Shown: one piece after another, positions 17,136-27,155 of the stretch | Layout: the number at the start of each line of letters is the position of its first letter | How positions within the stretch are numbered: the stretch's first letter is position 1 | NCBI RefSeq assembly: GCF_009663395.1 | Contig: NZ_QKNW01000002.1 | Coordinates: forward strand, 117,533-181,532 | Direction: 5' to 3' | Length of the DNA: 64,000 bases | From: Halosegnis longus | GTDB lineage: Archaea > Halobacteriota > Halobacteria > Halobacteriales > Haloarculaceae | Notes under the pieces: model-generated | What the model was told of the DNA's origin: nothing | Seen by the model: only the letters and a program-made list of their open reading frames with translations | Database searches by the model: none | Position numbers and translations under genes: made by a program

Positions 17136-18965
17136 GTGACCGCGCCGACGAGCCCGGGAGGCGACTTTGTCTCAGTAACGTATGAGCACGGCGTAGCGGA
17201 TGCCGTGACGGACGCGGGTGAGTCGACCGACGAGACGCAATCTGGGGAGCCCCTTGCGTCACTTCGCGCGCGACGAGTATTGGCTGGCCAGTCGGATACG
17301 GCGATGCAGTCGCTGGGCCAGCTCGATGAGTCGAATGTCAAGCTGCTTGAACACCAAGTTGAGGCGGCGTATCGCGCCCTGTTCGAGATGGATGGCAAGG
17401 CGCTACTTGCGGATGAGGTTGGCCTGGGGAAGACGATTGAAGTCGGCATGATTCTGAAGGAGATGGCGTATCGCGATACCTGCGATGCCGTCTTGATTCT
17501 CACCCCGGCACAGCTGGCCAAGCAGTGGCAAGGCGAATTGGCGGAGAAGTTCGGCCTCGAGTACGTCTGCAACTACGACGATGAGTTTGCGGGTTTTGAT
17601 GCCCACGACCAGATCATTGCGAGTATTGATACCGCAAAGAGCGACCGGCACCGCGACACGGTGTTGAGTCGCCAATGGGATGTCCTCGTGCTTGATGAGG
17701 CCCACTACGTCAAAAACGAAGCAACGGATCGATACAGTCTGATCGACCAGCTCTACTATCGGTATGCGTTTTTCCTGACGGCGACGCCGATTCAGAATGA
17801 GCTAACCGATCTGTACAATGTGATCTCGCTGTTGCGGCCAGGGTTGTTCGGCACGCGTGATGTGTTTCACCAGTATTTCAGCGACTCCGGTGACTCGCTG
17901 ATTAACACCGACGAGCTGCAGGCCCGCCTCCAGCAAGTCATGATTCGCAATCGGCGGGCCGAGACGGATATTGACTTCACTGACCGGATTATCGATACCC
18001 GAACGTTCCAGCAGTCAGCCGCGGAACGAGAGCTGTACGAGTTAGTCACCGAGTACGTGACAACGGCCTACAGCCAAGATCAGGGGCAGAAACTCGTGTT
18101 AATGTTGCTGCAAAAGGAGGTTGTCAGTAGTCCGGAGGCGCTTCGCGGGACGATCTACAAGCAGCTCCAGGACCCCACTGAACACACGAACCGCCAGGCA
18201 CTTCGACGGATTCTGGATGCGATTGATGCGATTGAGGAGAATACGAAGGCCCAGCGACTCAATGATATCATCGCCTCGGCGCGTGAGGAAGTCGAGAAGG
18301 GACGTGTGATCGTCTTCACGCAGTTTCGGGCCACACAGCAGGCCTTGCTCGAATCGCTGTCAGCGGCGGGCTACGTGACGCATGCGTTCCACGGTGGCCA
18401 CTCAAGTGCGGAGAAGGAAGCGATTATCGAGGACTTCCGCCAGGAGGGTGGTGTCTTGGTATCGACGGATGCGATGAATGAGGGGCGGAATCTCCAGTTT
18501 TGCAATCTGATGGTGAATTACGATCTGCCGTGGAATCCGATGAAGGTCGAACAACGGATTGGCCGGATTCACCGCATTGGCCAGGACCGCGACGTGTACG
18601 TGTTCAATATGGCACTAGAGGATACCATCGAGGAGTACGTCCTTGATCGACTGTACCACAAGATCGATCTGTTCCAGCAGACGGTCGGTGAGCTGAGTAC
18701 GATTCTCTCGCGGTTGGATGACTCCGGGCAGAGCTTTGAGGATGAAATCTTCGAGCGACTCGTCAATGCCGGTGATGAAGTCGAGTTAGAGAATGACTTC
18801 GATGCGATGGCGGTCGATCTTGACGAACAGAAGGAGCTTGCAAATCAGATGGAGGAGTTCAACGAGGGGGTCTTCGACGGCTTTGATCTGGGGAGTGATA
18901 CTGAGCGGGAGTCGCGTGATGAGCCCGCCGTGGCCCGGCAAACGCGATTGGGTGATGCGGAGTGA
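17136..18965 (+). CDS. SNF2-family (RapA/DrmD-like) DNA helicase/translocase
   Basis: 609 residues, GTG start. Helicase motifs in order: Q-like LLEHQVEAAYRALFEM, motif I DEVGLGKTIE near 93-102, motif II DEAH at 187-190, motif III LTATPIQN near 214-221, motif V-type STDAMNEGRNLQ and motif VI QRIGRIHRIGQ near 473-483. These are typical SWI2/SNF2 motifs. There is no nuclease domain in the chain. It heads a four-gene run, overlapping the next gene by 4 bp, and diverges from the DUF1156/DUF499 pair. It is probably the DNA-tracking engine of that defence system, as SNF2 helicases are in class 1 DISARM. Confidence 0.9.
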   Translation: MTAPTSPGGDFVSVTYEHGVADAVTDAGESTDETQSGEPLASLRARRVLAGQSDTAMQSLGQLDESNVKLLEHQVEAAYRALFEMDGKALLADEVGLGKTIEVGMILKEMAYRDTCDAVLILTPAQLAKQWQGELAEKFGLEYVCNYDDEFAGFDAHDQIIASIDTAKSDRHRDTVLSRQWDVLVLDEAHYVKNEATDRYSLIDQLYYRYAFFLTATPIQNELTDLYNVISLLRPGLFGTRDVFHQYFSDSGDSLINTDELQARLQQVMIRNRRAETDIDFTDRIIDTRTFQQSAAERELYELVTEYVTTAYSQDQGQKLVLMLLQKEVVSSPEALRGTIYKQLQDPTEHTNRQALRRILDAIDAIEENTKAQRLNDIIASAREEVEKGRVIVFTQFRATQQALLESLSAAGYVTHAFHGGHSSAEKEAIIEDFRQEGGVLVSTDAMNEGRNLQFCNLMVNYDLPWNPMKVEQRIGRIHRIGQDRDVYVFNMALEDTIEEYVLDRLYHKIDLFQQTVGELSTILSRLDDSGQSFEDEIFERLVNAGDEVELENDFDAMAVDLDEQKELANQMEEFNEGVFDGFDLGSDTERESRDEPAVARQTRLGDAE

Positions 18966-20197
18966 CCGATACTGGTGAGTCGGAACGTGACGTCTCAGCA
19001 TCCCGGTCGCTTGCGAATCTGCAGGCGGCGCTTCGCCCACTGTTTGTGCGGAGTGATGCAACTGTCGCCTTCGAGGACGATTGCTGGCGATGTACGGGAG
19101 ACATTGCGGCCTTGCCGGCACCACTGCTTGACCAGCTTGCGACGCCGGAGCTGCCGACTGCTGTTGAGCTCGTGTGGATGGCGGCTGACGACGAGTCCAC
19201 GCCAGAGCCCGCCGGTGAGGCGACTGTGGTGACGCTGACGCCTGAGGGGTCACTCACCGAAGAGTTGTTGACGCTTGCAGCGACCGACTGTCCGGTTGGC
19301 CGACTTGAGTATGAAGAGCCCGTACTTGCAGAGCCGGTTCCCGAGTGGGTAGCTGCTGGTGAGCTTTCAATTGCGGCTCGTGAGTTTACGCCGTATTTCA
19401 CGCGTGATGGCGCGTGGTGTTTGCTTGCCGTCTCGGTTGAGACCGTCACTGAGTTTGAGCATGATCTGTTGCTTCCGGTCGCAATCGATCTTGCCAACGG
19501 TGACCCGCTTCCACTCCTCGTTGAGGCAGGCCGACAGCTTACTGAGCCAACGAGTGAGTACGAGTATTCGGTTGCTGATCCAGAGACGCTGACGGAGCCG
19601 GACACATATCACAGCGAGCTGATTGCGGTTGCCGAAACCGAGCTTGCACCCATTGTCGATGACGCTAAGCGTGACGCAACGGCGGCGGCACATGCAGAGT
19701 TTGAGGAGTATCGCGAGACACAGGATGCGCGACTCGAAACGCTTCGTGAGGACGTCGCCGCTCAAGAGGAGACAATTGCCGAGCTTCGGGACCAGCTCAA
19801 AGCCGTTGAGTCGCGGGACAAGCGGATGGAGCTGCTTGCTGAACAGGACGAGGCCAAGGAGACGCTCGATGCATTAACTGAGGAGTTGGATAGCATCACA
19901 AACTCGCGGCGAGACGGCTATCCTGAAAAGCAGGCGAAGATTCGCCAACGACATACAATCAATGTGGAGACGACGCTCGTTGGTGGGTTTGAGATGGCCT
20001 ATGAGAAGGGTGATCTGACGCTGACTGTCACGGATGGGGAGTCACATGTTGACGTCCAGCAAGTGTATGGACGCGATGCGGCGTTCTTTGATGCGCCCGC
20101 ATGTGCAGAGTGTGGGGCCACAGTTGATGAGGAGAATCCTGGCCAGATTCTCGCGGGGCAGCTTGTGGGTGCACATTGCTGTGATCGTGATGAATAG
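18962..20197 (+). CDS. coiled-coil protein with C-terminal Zn-ribbon, helicase partner
   Basis: 411 residues, GTG start overlapping the helicase stop by 4 bp. The N-terminal 200 residues are alpha/beta with no recognised fold. Residues about 235-320 form a charged coiled coil (EFEEYRETQDARLETLREDV, EETIAELRDQLKAVESRDK). The C-terminus has CAECG and a terminal CC pair, a likely zinc ribbon. No catalytic motif is seen. The tight coupling suggests it forms a complex with the SNF2 helicase; an adaptor or DNA-contact role is inferred. Confidence 0.75.
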   Translation: MTDTGESERDVSASRSLANLQAALRPLFVRSDATVAFEDDCWRCTGDIAALPAPLLDQLATPELPTAVELVWMAADDESTPEPAGEATVVTLTPEGSLTEELLTLAATDCPVGRLEYEEPVLAEPVPEWVAAGELSIAAREFTPYFTRDGAWCLLAVSVETVTEFEHDLLLPVAIDLANGDPLPLLVEAGRQLTEPTSEYEYSVADPETLTEPDTYHSELIAVAETELAPIVDDAKRDATAAAHAEFEEYRETQDARLETLREDVAAQEETIAELRDQLKAVESRDKRMELLAEQDEAKETLDALTEELDSITNSRRDGYPEKQAKIRQRHTINVETTLVGGFEMAYEKGDLTLTVTDGESHVDVQQVYGRDAAFFDAPACAECGATVDEENPGQILAGQLVGAHCCDRDE

Positions 20198-20250
20198 ATT
20201 CATTCTCTATTTGCACAACAAATAAGGAACGGCACACCACACGACTGTAC

Positions 20251-22959
20251 GTGACTCCGCCGGCGCCTCGTGATGAATCGGAGCCGAGTGACGAGGAGCC
20301 GATATCTGATGGCGGCGGCGAACTTCGCGATGCTGATCTTGCGCTTCTCGAGGATACCAAGCTGACGGATTTAGACGACGATGTGTTTGATCACGAAGCG
20401 CATATCGAAGTGCTTGAAGCGATCATTCACGATAACGAGCCGCCGTGGCAGATTGGCTTGTTCGGCACGTGGGGCTCCGGGAAATCGTCGATTGTTGAGC
20501 TTACCTTTGATCGAATCCGTCGTGGCCGGGCGAACGCGGTTGAACCAGCTCCTGAGACCGAGACCGACTCTAGGTTGACTCAGGACGACAACGACACAGA
20601 AGAGGGAGATGGTGCCGGCGAAGATACTGGGCTGACAGATTCAGACTCTGCTGCGGATGGTGACGTGGTACAGGACCCCGATACCGACGAAGAGCCGCAG
20701 GGTGATGGCGACGCTCCCGAATCCGAGGCAGCTGACGATGCGACGACTGGGGAAGACGAGGTAGACGAGGAAGGAGACGCTGGCTGGTGGGAGCGGATTC
20801 GGAGATTGGATCCACTGTACGGTATTCAGGAGGAGCGAGACGCAAAGTCAAGCGACGATGAGGAACCAGAGGGACAGGAGAGTCAGGAAAGTGGCGGGGA
20901 TAGCAACAATGTACCGTCATATGATTTTCCGAATACGGCGTGTGTCCAACTTGATGCGTGGCGCCACGAGTCTGAGTCAATCAAGACTGGCCTAATCCTC
21001 GATTTGAATGAATCGTTGGCGGCGGATACATTCTGGCAGAATCATAATGCCCCGTCATCGCTACCTCCGACTGGGTGGCAAGCGACCGATAATCTGTATA
21101 ATTGGATTGATTCAAAACGCCCCGATTTGACCGATACCGAGCGTGTGCCCTCTCAAGATGAGCTTCTCAACAGCAAGGATATTCTTCATACGCTGTATGA
21201 TGTCGACGATTCCGATGAGCGTGGATTGCTCCAAACGATAACGGACACCACGCGATCATATCTCCATCAACTCATAATCATAATACCCGTAGTGGGAATC
21301 TTAGTTCTAGGTTTAGGTGGGCTCTACTGGATTCTCGACTCAATCTTAGGGGTTTCTGGGCTTGGTTCTCCCCAGATTGCTGCGGTGGGTATTGGAACAC
21401 TGGTCGTGACTGCAATCGCGAAACAACTTGTTGGGGGCTCTTTCCCCGGGGCTGGTCCACTCGAGAACCCACGACAAAACTGGTCCGGCAGCTATGAGAA
21501 GATCTTCGACGAGGTTGTCAAGGCAGCTGAAGCAAACCACGAAGCCACCTATGGCGAGGAGTTAGACCAAATCGTCATCTCAGTCGATGATCTTGACCGG
21601 TGTGATAGCGAGACGGTCTATCGAACGCTGGTTGCGCTCAAGTCATTCATGGATCACGAGAAGTGCATCTATATCATTCCCTGCGACGACGAGGCGCTTT
21701 ACAAGCACTTGTCGGATTCTGGAGGAGGGACATACCTGTCGGATGTGAATACCCAGCGTGATTTCCTGGCCAAATTTTTCCAGTCGCAGATTCCGATTCC
21801 ACTACCAACCGACAAGCAGCTGGAGGCGTTTACTAAGCAAAAGCTGGATGAGCTGGATAGCTCCTCGAATCGTACGGTTGCAGACGATGCGATCGAGGAA
21901 ATTGTGTCGCAAGCCCGGCTTCAGACACCCCGAAGAACGTTACAAATCATCAATCGAGTATATACGATGGTTGAGCTCGCTGAGAGAAGAGAGATTGAAT
22001 CAGTCGACCCGCAGAGTGAGTTTGATATTCGGTTCCTCACGAAGCTTGAGATTATCCGTGAGGACTATCCAGAATTGTATACTGGAATTGAGGAAGGAAT
22101 AATATCGCTTCCAGATATTGCCGGGCGCGGCCAAGACCCTATTCGATCAGAGATTATTCGGAAGCGGCTGGCACAGCAATTGTCTGATTCACATAATCTC
22201 GAGGAATTGAGTCGGTTCCTCGCTGAGACGCATGAGACGATCAAGCCAGTCGATCCGTTTGTCCGATTGATTGAAGACGCTGATGCGATGATTTCGCGCT
22301 TCGATGATGCGTTCCGAAAAGGGCATGTTGAATCCCTTTTGACACGACTGAAGCGTGCGAGCTATACTGGGGGTAGCAGCGGTGGCGACGATCTTAGCGC
22401 GAACACTGTAAACGGGGCGACACAAGCAGAGTATCTCATCAAAGTGGAGGATGCTCTGGATGAAGTGCAGACAGTACCGGAGCACTTCACTACTGCAGTA
22501 CAAATTATTGATGGCTTTGATGATCTAAGACAAGAGGAGTTACTTGATACTCTGTGGCAAATAGTTGGAGATGAAGAGCTTGTCGCTGGCAAGGATGGAG
22601 ATTCTGGGTTGTACCAGGCGCTACGAATGATTGAGTTTGGATCATTTGAGCCCCTCCTCGCTCAGCAAGACGATGCCACACTGATCACCACCCTCATCCA
22701 CCGTTGTATGGAAGCAGAGCTCACCGCAGATCCTGTTGACGCTGCGGCTGTGAACACTCTCTTTGACGAAATTCGCGAGAATCAGACAGAGATTGACTCT
22801 GCCGATACGACAGAGTTGCGCGAGAAATTTGCCACAAATATACTACAAGCCAAAGATGACGGTCGTATATCAGAACAAGACTTTGTTGACCTAATTAATC
22901 AATCACAACGAGATGTTACCACGCTATATTCGGGAACACTTGCCCGGAATGTTGCATGA
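20251..22959 (+). CDS. membrane-anchored KAP-family P-loop NTPase
   Basis: 902 residues, GTG start. Walker A is FGTWGSGKSS at 71-80. A long acidic low-complexity insert follows (about 105-230). Two hydrophobic helices near 340-395 (LIIIIPVVGILVLGLGGLYW and AAVGIGTLVVTAIAKQLVGG) lie between Walker A and Walker B (IVISVDDLDRCD, about 441). The transmembrane insertion between the Walker motifs defines the KAP family (Kidins220/ARMS, PifA). PifA of plasmid F excludes phage T7, so a membrane-linked phage-exclusion role is plausible. It overlaps the next gene by 4 bp (ATGA). Confidence 0.85.
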   Translation: MTPPAPRDESEPSDEEPISDGGGELRDADLALLEDTKLTDLDDDVFDHEAHIEVLEAIIHDNEPPWQIGLFGTWGSGKSSIVELTFDRIRRGRANAVEPAPETETDSRLTQDDNDTEEGDGAGEDTGLTDSDSAADGDVVQDPDTDEEPQGDGDAPESEAADDATTGEDEVDEEGDAGWWERIRRLDPLYGIQEERDAKSSDDEEPEGQESQESGGDSNNVPSYDFPNTACVQLDAWRHESESIKTGLILDLNESLAADTFWQNHNAPSSLPPTGWQATDNLYNWIDSKRPDLTDTERVPSQDELLNSKDILHTLYDVDDSDERGLLQTITDTTRSYLHQLIIIIPVVGILVLGLGGLYWILDSILGVSGLGSPQIAAVGIGTLVVTAIAKQLVGGSFPGAGPLENPRQNWSGSYEKIFDEVVKAAEANHEATYGEELDQIVISVDDLDRCDSETVYRTLVALKSFMDHEKCIYIIPCDDEALYKHLSDSGGGTYLSDVNTQRDFLAKFFQSQIPIPLPTDKQLEAFTKQKLDELDSSSNRTVADDAIEEIVSQARLQTPRRTLQIINRVYTMVELAERREIESVDPQSEFDIRFLTKLEIIREDYPELYTGIEEGIISLPDIAGRGQDPIRSEIIRKRLAQQLSDSHNLEELSRFLAETHETIKPVDPFVRLIEDADAMISRFDDAFRKGHVESLLTRLKRASYTGGSSGGDDLSANTVNGATQAEYLIKVEDALDEVQTVPEHFTTAVQIIDGFDDLRQEELLDTLWQIVGDEELVAGKDGDSGLYQALRMIEFGSFEPLLAQQDDATLITTLIHRCMEAELTADPVDAAAVNTLFDEIRENQTEIDSADTTELREKFATNILQAKDDGRISEQDFVDLINQSQRDVTTLYSGTLARNVA

Positions 22960-24848
22960 GTACTGATCAATCCACTCGGTCAATATATCTTATTCCCTGT
23001 CGGTCACCAGAAGCTCAAACTGGGTTTCAGAGAGCGTCGCTGGTCGGGAAATCTGTTGAAACCCTCGCCTCGATTGCTGAAGAGGAAGAGGGTACGTTTA
23101 TCACACAATTAGGGGACACTCTCGAAGATGTGGATACGGTGCGTTTGTGGGGAGTCAAGCAATCCTATGCAAAGAGCAAGAAATTCACAGTTGGGGACTT
23201 GCTGCTATTTTACACTGGAAAGTTCGAATACGAGTTCGCTGCCATCGTGAAAGGTGGGGCACCAAGCCCCTCGGTTGCGGAATATCTGTATGAATCGAGT
23301 GATGATGGGGCCGCATCCGATTGGCACTATCACTTATTCCTGAGTCAACTCATACCAGTGAGTATCAGTGGTTCAACAATCCAGGAGCTCAATGAGGACC
23401 GTCAAAATTGGATTTACTCAATTCGGGAAATGACAGATGATGCCCAGGGAAGGATCAGGAAACAATATAATTCTCAGAAAGAATTCGTCAACGTACACTC
23501 TCTACTAGAATCGAGCTCTGCAGATCTCGTAACACAGCTATTCGGACATATTCCGCCAGCTGAGAGTGATTCTGACCCTATCTTCGATATATATCAGGAT
23601 TCAGATGGGGGAGGTACAGACTCTCCTGTTGAGCCGGGCAATACGGATGGAAGAAGTGCTGACGCAGAGAAAACTCAACCAGGACCAACTAAAGAAGGCC
23701 GTGAAGTCACATCGGATACGACTGAATATACTGAAACTGGGTTTAGTCAGGCGAATATGCCACGGGGTGAAGATGGGCTAGTTCCCGTCATTCCGCGATG
23801 GGTACCAGACGTTCTTAGAGAGCTGATGAAGACCGGGGAAGTGTTTTTAAGCGGTCTAGGGGAGAATGGGGTGACCGAGCTGGAGAGACAAATCAACCGA
23901 TTGGAAAGGCATTCAGATGCGGGCATCCCGTCTCAAGATCAGTTATCCATACATAAAGTACGTTTACCAGATGGTTGCGGGATCTACGATCTTTTCGGGG
24001 AACGATCGAATGGCAAGCCAGGACCGGTGAAAGCAGTTTGCAATTTGGCACATGCTGAGTATCTACAGAGAGACAAAGATGATGAAGATGGATTGGGGGC
24101 CCCATTGCACATATTGATACTATATAACTACCAAGGCCAGTCCGCGGAGGAATTATTCGGGGATCTTACATCTCCGCTATCGCTCCGAGCTCGGCATAAC
24201 TGGGTAGGGAACTCATCCCCAGTGATTAAAGGAATAACAGTAGCGGACCAGCCAACGACCATTTCACTCAGCCCTAATTTGGCAATCGCGATCGTGGATG
24301 GAAGCGGACAGAGTGATAACGCGGCTCCTGGATTCCCATTCAAGACACTCAGGGTTTCACCAGACTTGGACCAGTTTGATGCATTCGTTTCTGAGAAAGA
24401 TCCTGAATTTGTGTCCCCAGACATCTTACCTGATATTGATGGAGAAAAGAGTTTGATACAACCAACCAAAGGTGCATTACAAACACTGAATAATTGGATA
24501 GATAGGCAGCCATCTTACACTACGGGGGATCGACTTAGCCCGGAGCCATTCATTGACGCTCTAATCGGTCAATTCCGCGGCGCAATTTTCCGACAAGAAA
24601 AGCTGGATGAAGAAGGGTCCAGAAATGCCAACAAGACAGAATTCTCTTCGGAGGTTATTAAACAAGAATTGCTTGATCAGTGGCAGGACCTAATCATGTC
24701 ACAGATACCAAGATATCTCGCTGAGATACCGGATGAGGCGACTCCCGGTGAGATTGCCGCGTTAGACGCATTCACACTGCTCCCGGTTGATGATGACAAG
24801 CTTGAACAGGCCGTTCAAAATCTCGCAGAGATGGAGCAACCTCTATAG
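22956..24848 (+). CDS. protein with EVE/PUA-like N-terminal domain, KAP NTPase partner
   Basis: 630 residues. Residues 1-190 look like an EVE/PUA-like domain: beta-strand start IYLIPCRSPEAQ, a FTVGDLLLFYTGKFEYEF core in which a small-molecule or base pocket would form, then WHYHLFLSQLIPVSIS. EVE-type domains in restriction systems recognise modified cytosines. A Ser/Thr/Asp-rich linker covers about 200-270. The C-terminal 350 residues are unrecognised (PLHILILYNYQGQSAEELF; LSPNLAIAIVDG). It is translationally coupled to the KAP gene, so the pair probably works as sensor plus membrane NTPase. Codon use looks more AT-rich here than in the helicase genes. It converges on the following gene with a 6-bp overlap. 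Confidence 0.7.
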   Translation: MSTDQSTRSIYLIPCRSPEAQTGFQRASLVGKSVETLASIAEEEEGTFITQLGDTLEDVDTVRLWGVKQSYAKSKKFTVGDLLLFYTGKFEYEFAAIVKGGAPSPSVAEYLYESSDDGAASDWHYHLFLSQLIPVSISGSTIQELNEDRQNWIYSIREMTDDAQGRIRKQYNSQKEFVNVHSLLESSSADLVTQLFGHIPPAESDSDPIFDIYQDSDGGGTDSPVEPGNTDGRSADAEKTQPGPTKEGREVTSDTTEYTETGFSQANMPRGEDGLVPVIPRWVPDVLRELMKTGEVFLSGLGENGVTELERQINRLERHSDAGIPSQDQLSIHKVRLPDGCGIYDLFGERSNGKPGPVKAVCNLAHAEYLQRDKDDEDGLGAPLHILILYNYQGQSAEELFGDLTSPLSLRARHNWVGNSSPVIKGITVADQPTTISLSPNLAIAIVDGSGQSDNAAPGFPFKTLRVSPDLDQFDAFVSEKDPEFVSPDILPDIDGEKSLIQPTKGALQTLNNWIDRQPSYTTGDRLSPEPFIDALIGQFRGAIFRQEKLDEEGSRNANKTEFSSEVIKQELLDQWQDLIMSQIPRYLAEIPDEATPGEIAALDAFTLLPVDDDKLEQAVQNLAEMEQPL

Positions 24849-25721
24849 CCACCACATCATCCGCTCGGAGTTACTCTCGTAGTCGTTGCCCGCTGACTCC
24901 GCGCATTCCTGCAAGTCCTGAATAAGGAAGTGGTCCGGATCTGCGACTGTAAGCCGGAATTTTTCATTCGCGTCGTATCTAACGACGAGAATTTTACCAT
25001 TGAGATTCTCGGTATCAACCTCCGAAGGAAGGTTTATTCGACACATCCCATCATGGGGGTAGACTGTTTTTTCTCCGCCAGTGTGAAACTCGATCTTGTG
25101 CTTTTTCTCTGAATTCTTATACTCACTATCCTCTCGCGTAAAGTAGGGCATATGGTCTAAGCTGACGCTGATCTGTGTTCCCTGCCCGCCTGATTGATAT
25201 CCAATCTCGGCGAGATAGTACGTCGCATTCTCCAGACTGGTCTCTCCGAGCTTGGCTGCAGACGCATCAATTTGAGTCGCTATCTCTTGGATTTTCCCAA
25301 ATGTGTCACCGTGTGCATTTGTTTGTAGGTTTGAAAGCTGAATCCCATTTGGGGCCATCTGTTCCGTCCGCGGCACATCCTGATACGTCGTAATGTTGTA
25401 CTTGATCAGATTTTCCAACTCATCAGTGTCACCAGCAAATAGCGGTGCTTGTGAGTAGGGTGATTCCGTATCGGGGATTTCCGAGAAAGACACAATCGAC
25501 ATTGGTCCACTGTATTGCAGGTATTGTGGATCATCTTCATCCAGTATCACCGCCGGAAAGTACGTTGTTACGTTGGAGTCAAGCTTGTCAATTTCTCGCT
25601 GCGTTTCCTCAATATTGACATTCCCGCCCAGACAGATGAGAGAAACGTCATGCTCCGTTGCCTCAGAAAGCCATGACCCTTCCTGTACACTGGATTCAGT
25701 AAGAAGCTGAAAACGCGCCAT
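24843..25721 (-). CDS. unknown third component of the atypical McrBC operon
   Basis: 292 residues, no recognised domain. The first half may be a Rossmann-like region (VSLICLGGNVNIEE; FPAVILDEDDPQYLQYSG). The second half is beta-rich (ISVSLDHMPYFTRE; EKTVYPHDGMCRINLPSE; KILVVRYDANEKFRL) and ends MMWWL. The start codon directly follows the McrC-like stop, so it is the last gene of the mcrB-mcrC-x operon. A partner or specificity role is only inferred. It overlaps the convergent gene at 22956-24848 by six bases. Confidence 0.75.
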   Translation of the reverse strand: MARFQLLTESSVQEGSWLSEATEHDVSLICLGGNVNIEETQREIDKLDSNVTTYFPAVILDEDDPQYLQYSGPMSIVSFSEIPDTESPYSQAPLFAGDTDELENLIKYNITTYQDVPRTEQMAPNGIQLSNLQTNAHGDTFGKIQEIATQIDASAAKLGETSLENATYYLAEIGYQSGGQGTQISVSLDHMPYFTREDSEYKNSEKKHKIEFHTGGEKTVYPHDGMCRINLPSEVDTENLNGKILVVRYDANEKFRLTVADPDHFLIQDLQECAESAGNDYESNSERMMWWL

Positions 25722-27152
25722 TTACTCAGCCGTGTCCTCGTGGTGGCTAAAATCCACCTCCTCATTTGCTACAGAATAGCTACTAAATCGACTGCGAAGC
25801 TGCCGACGGATCGTCGCTGCCACCGCACCCGCATCAGTCAGAATTAGCTCCCCGGTGGTCGTACTGATGTCCAACCCATCGTGATCGTTCACTACGAGCA
25901 TCGCGTGCGGTTGGCTCCCAACACCGTACCACTCCCCGTCGACATCGTGGACTAACGAATCATCTGCGCGCATGTAGGCGACGTACTCAAGCGCCTCGCG
26001 AATCCCACGACGAATCGTCTGTTCACCCGCCTCTCCGGGCGACTGATACTTCGCTTCGATCATGAGCGACCGGTCACCGTCGATCTGCCCGTCTCGCTCA
26101 ACAGCCACAAGCACATCGGGTCGGTTGGTCGTGACCCGTCCCCCAAGGCCAATCTCGGTCGCAGTATCGGCGTACCGACGCTCAACCGATTCGCGTCGGG
26201 TCAGATCCGTGGCATCGTCGGTTCCGCTCATGAACGAGAGCCCCGCATCGGTGCCGGCTTGTTCGTAGTAGATACGAACAGTTGTGTCATCACTGAGCTC
26301 GAAGGCAGCGACAGCATTGCGGTCACTGTCGATTGGGCGGAGCTGTGGCGCCTGCTCAAACACCGTGGCACAGGCATCAATGACGGTGTAGAGGACATAC
26401 AGCTCAAACACGCCACTGAGCCGGCGGTGGGGGTCGCTCGCATTCCCAATCGGGACTAACAGCGTTTCCTGCAACAGTGTGGCCAGCCGGTCGCGGTCCG
26501 GGGTCGAGCCCGTGATTGATTGATACAGTGTGTAGCGGTCGGCGGCCGACCGGTAGAGCGTGTGCCGGGAATTGGCGGCCGTTGCGAGCATGCTCGCAGT
26601 TGGCTCATCGGGCTCGGGCTCGCGAATGCGCATGAGATTCGGCTGCTGGGCGACGACTTGTTGGGTTCGCGTCAGGACATCATCGGCCCACTGTGTGCCC
26701 CAGTCATACGTACTGAGCTCAGTCTCCCACTCGTCGAGCCCGCGGCGAAGCAGCTCCGTCGTCGCTCGCAACACGAGATTCTCGGGCAGATCGTAGTCTT
26801 CGCGCCGCGACCGCGTGACGAACAGCGTCCGATCGTTGGGATTGGTGGCGTATCGCTGGCGCATGGTCCGTTCCCAGTCAATCTGTTCGGAGACTTCCGA
26901 CCGGACCAGCTGTCGTTCAGTCTTTGTGCCGGTGCGAAGCGCGCGGAGTCGCTGTGGCAAGGCGGCTGCAAACTCGCGTGTCTCCTCGTGCAGGAGGAAA
27001 TGCAGCATGAGGAGCTCGTCAAAGCCGGTGACTCGCTCACCGAAGGCGGCGTCAGCCAGCGTATCGGCTGCCACATCCGGGTTGAGCTGGCCATTCATCG
27101 CATACAGCTCGAGATGGCCGGCGACCGATGCTACCAGCGACTCCCCATCCAT
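25722..27152 (-). CDS. McrC-like PD-(D/E)XK nuclease (atypical)
   Basis: 476 residues. The N-terminal 300 residues are helical. The C-terminal part carries a PD-(D/E)XK core: RPDVLVAVERDG, then LMIEAKYQSPGEAGEQ, with Asp, Glu and Lys spaced as in restriction nucleases, followed by a helix AIREALEYVAYM. It follows the McrB-like gene by three bases, the position McrC occupies. Sequence outside the catalytic core differs clearly from the canonical McrC at 55326 in this window, so this belongs to a divergent branch of modification-dependent restriction. Confidence 0.8.
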   Translation of the reverse strand: MDGESLVASVAGHLELYAMNGQLNPDVAADTLADAAFGERVTGFDELLMLHFLLHEETREFAAALPQRLRALRTGTKTERQLVRSEVSEQIDWERTMRQRYATNPNDRTLFVTRSRREDYDLPENLVLRATTELLRRGLDEWETELSTYDWGTQWADDVLTRTQQVVAQQPNLMRIREPEPDEPTASMLATAANSRHTLYRSAADRYTLYQSITGSTPDRDRLATLLQETLLVPIGNASDPHRRLSGVFELYVLYTVIDACATVFEQAPQLRPIDSDRNAVAAFELSDDTTVRIYYEQAGTDAGLSFMSGTDDATDLTRRESVERRYADTATEIGLGGRVTTNRPDVLVAVERDGQIDGDRSLMIEAKYQSPGEAGEQTIRRGIREALEYVAYMRADDSLVHDVDGEWYGVGSQPHAMLVVNDHDGLDISTTTGELILTDAGAVAATIRRQLRSRFSSYSVANEEVDFSHHEDTAE

Positions 27153-27155
27153 GGA

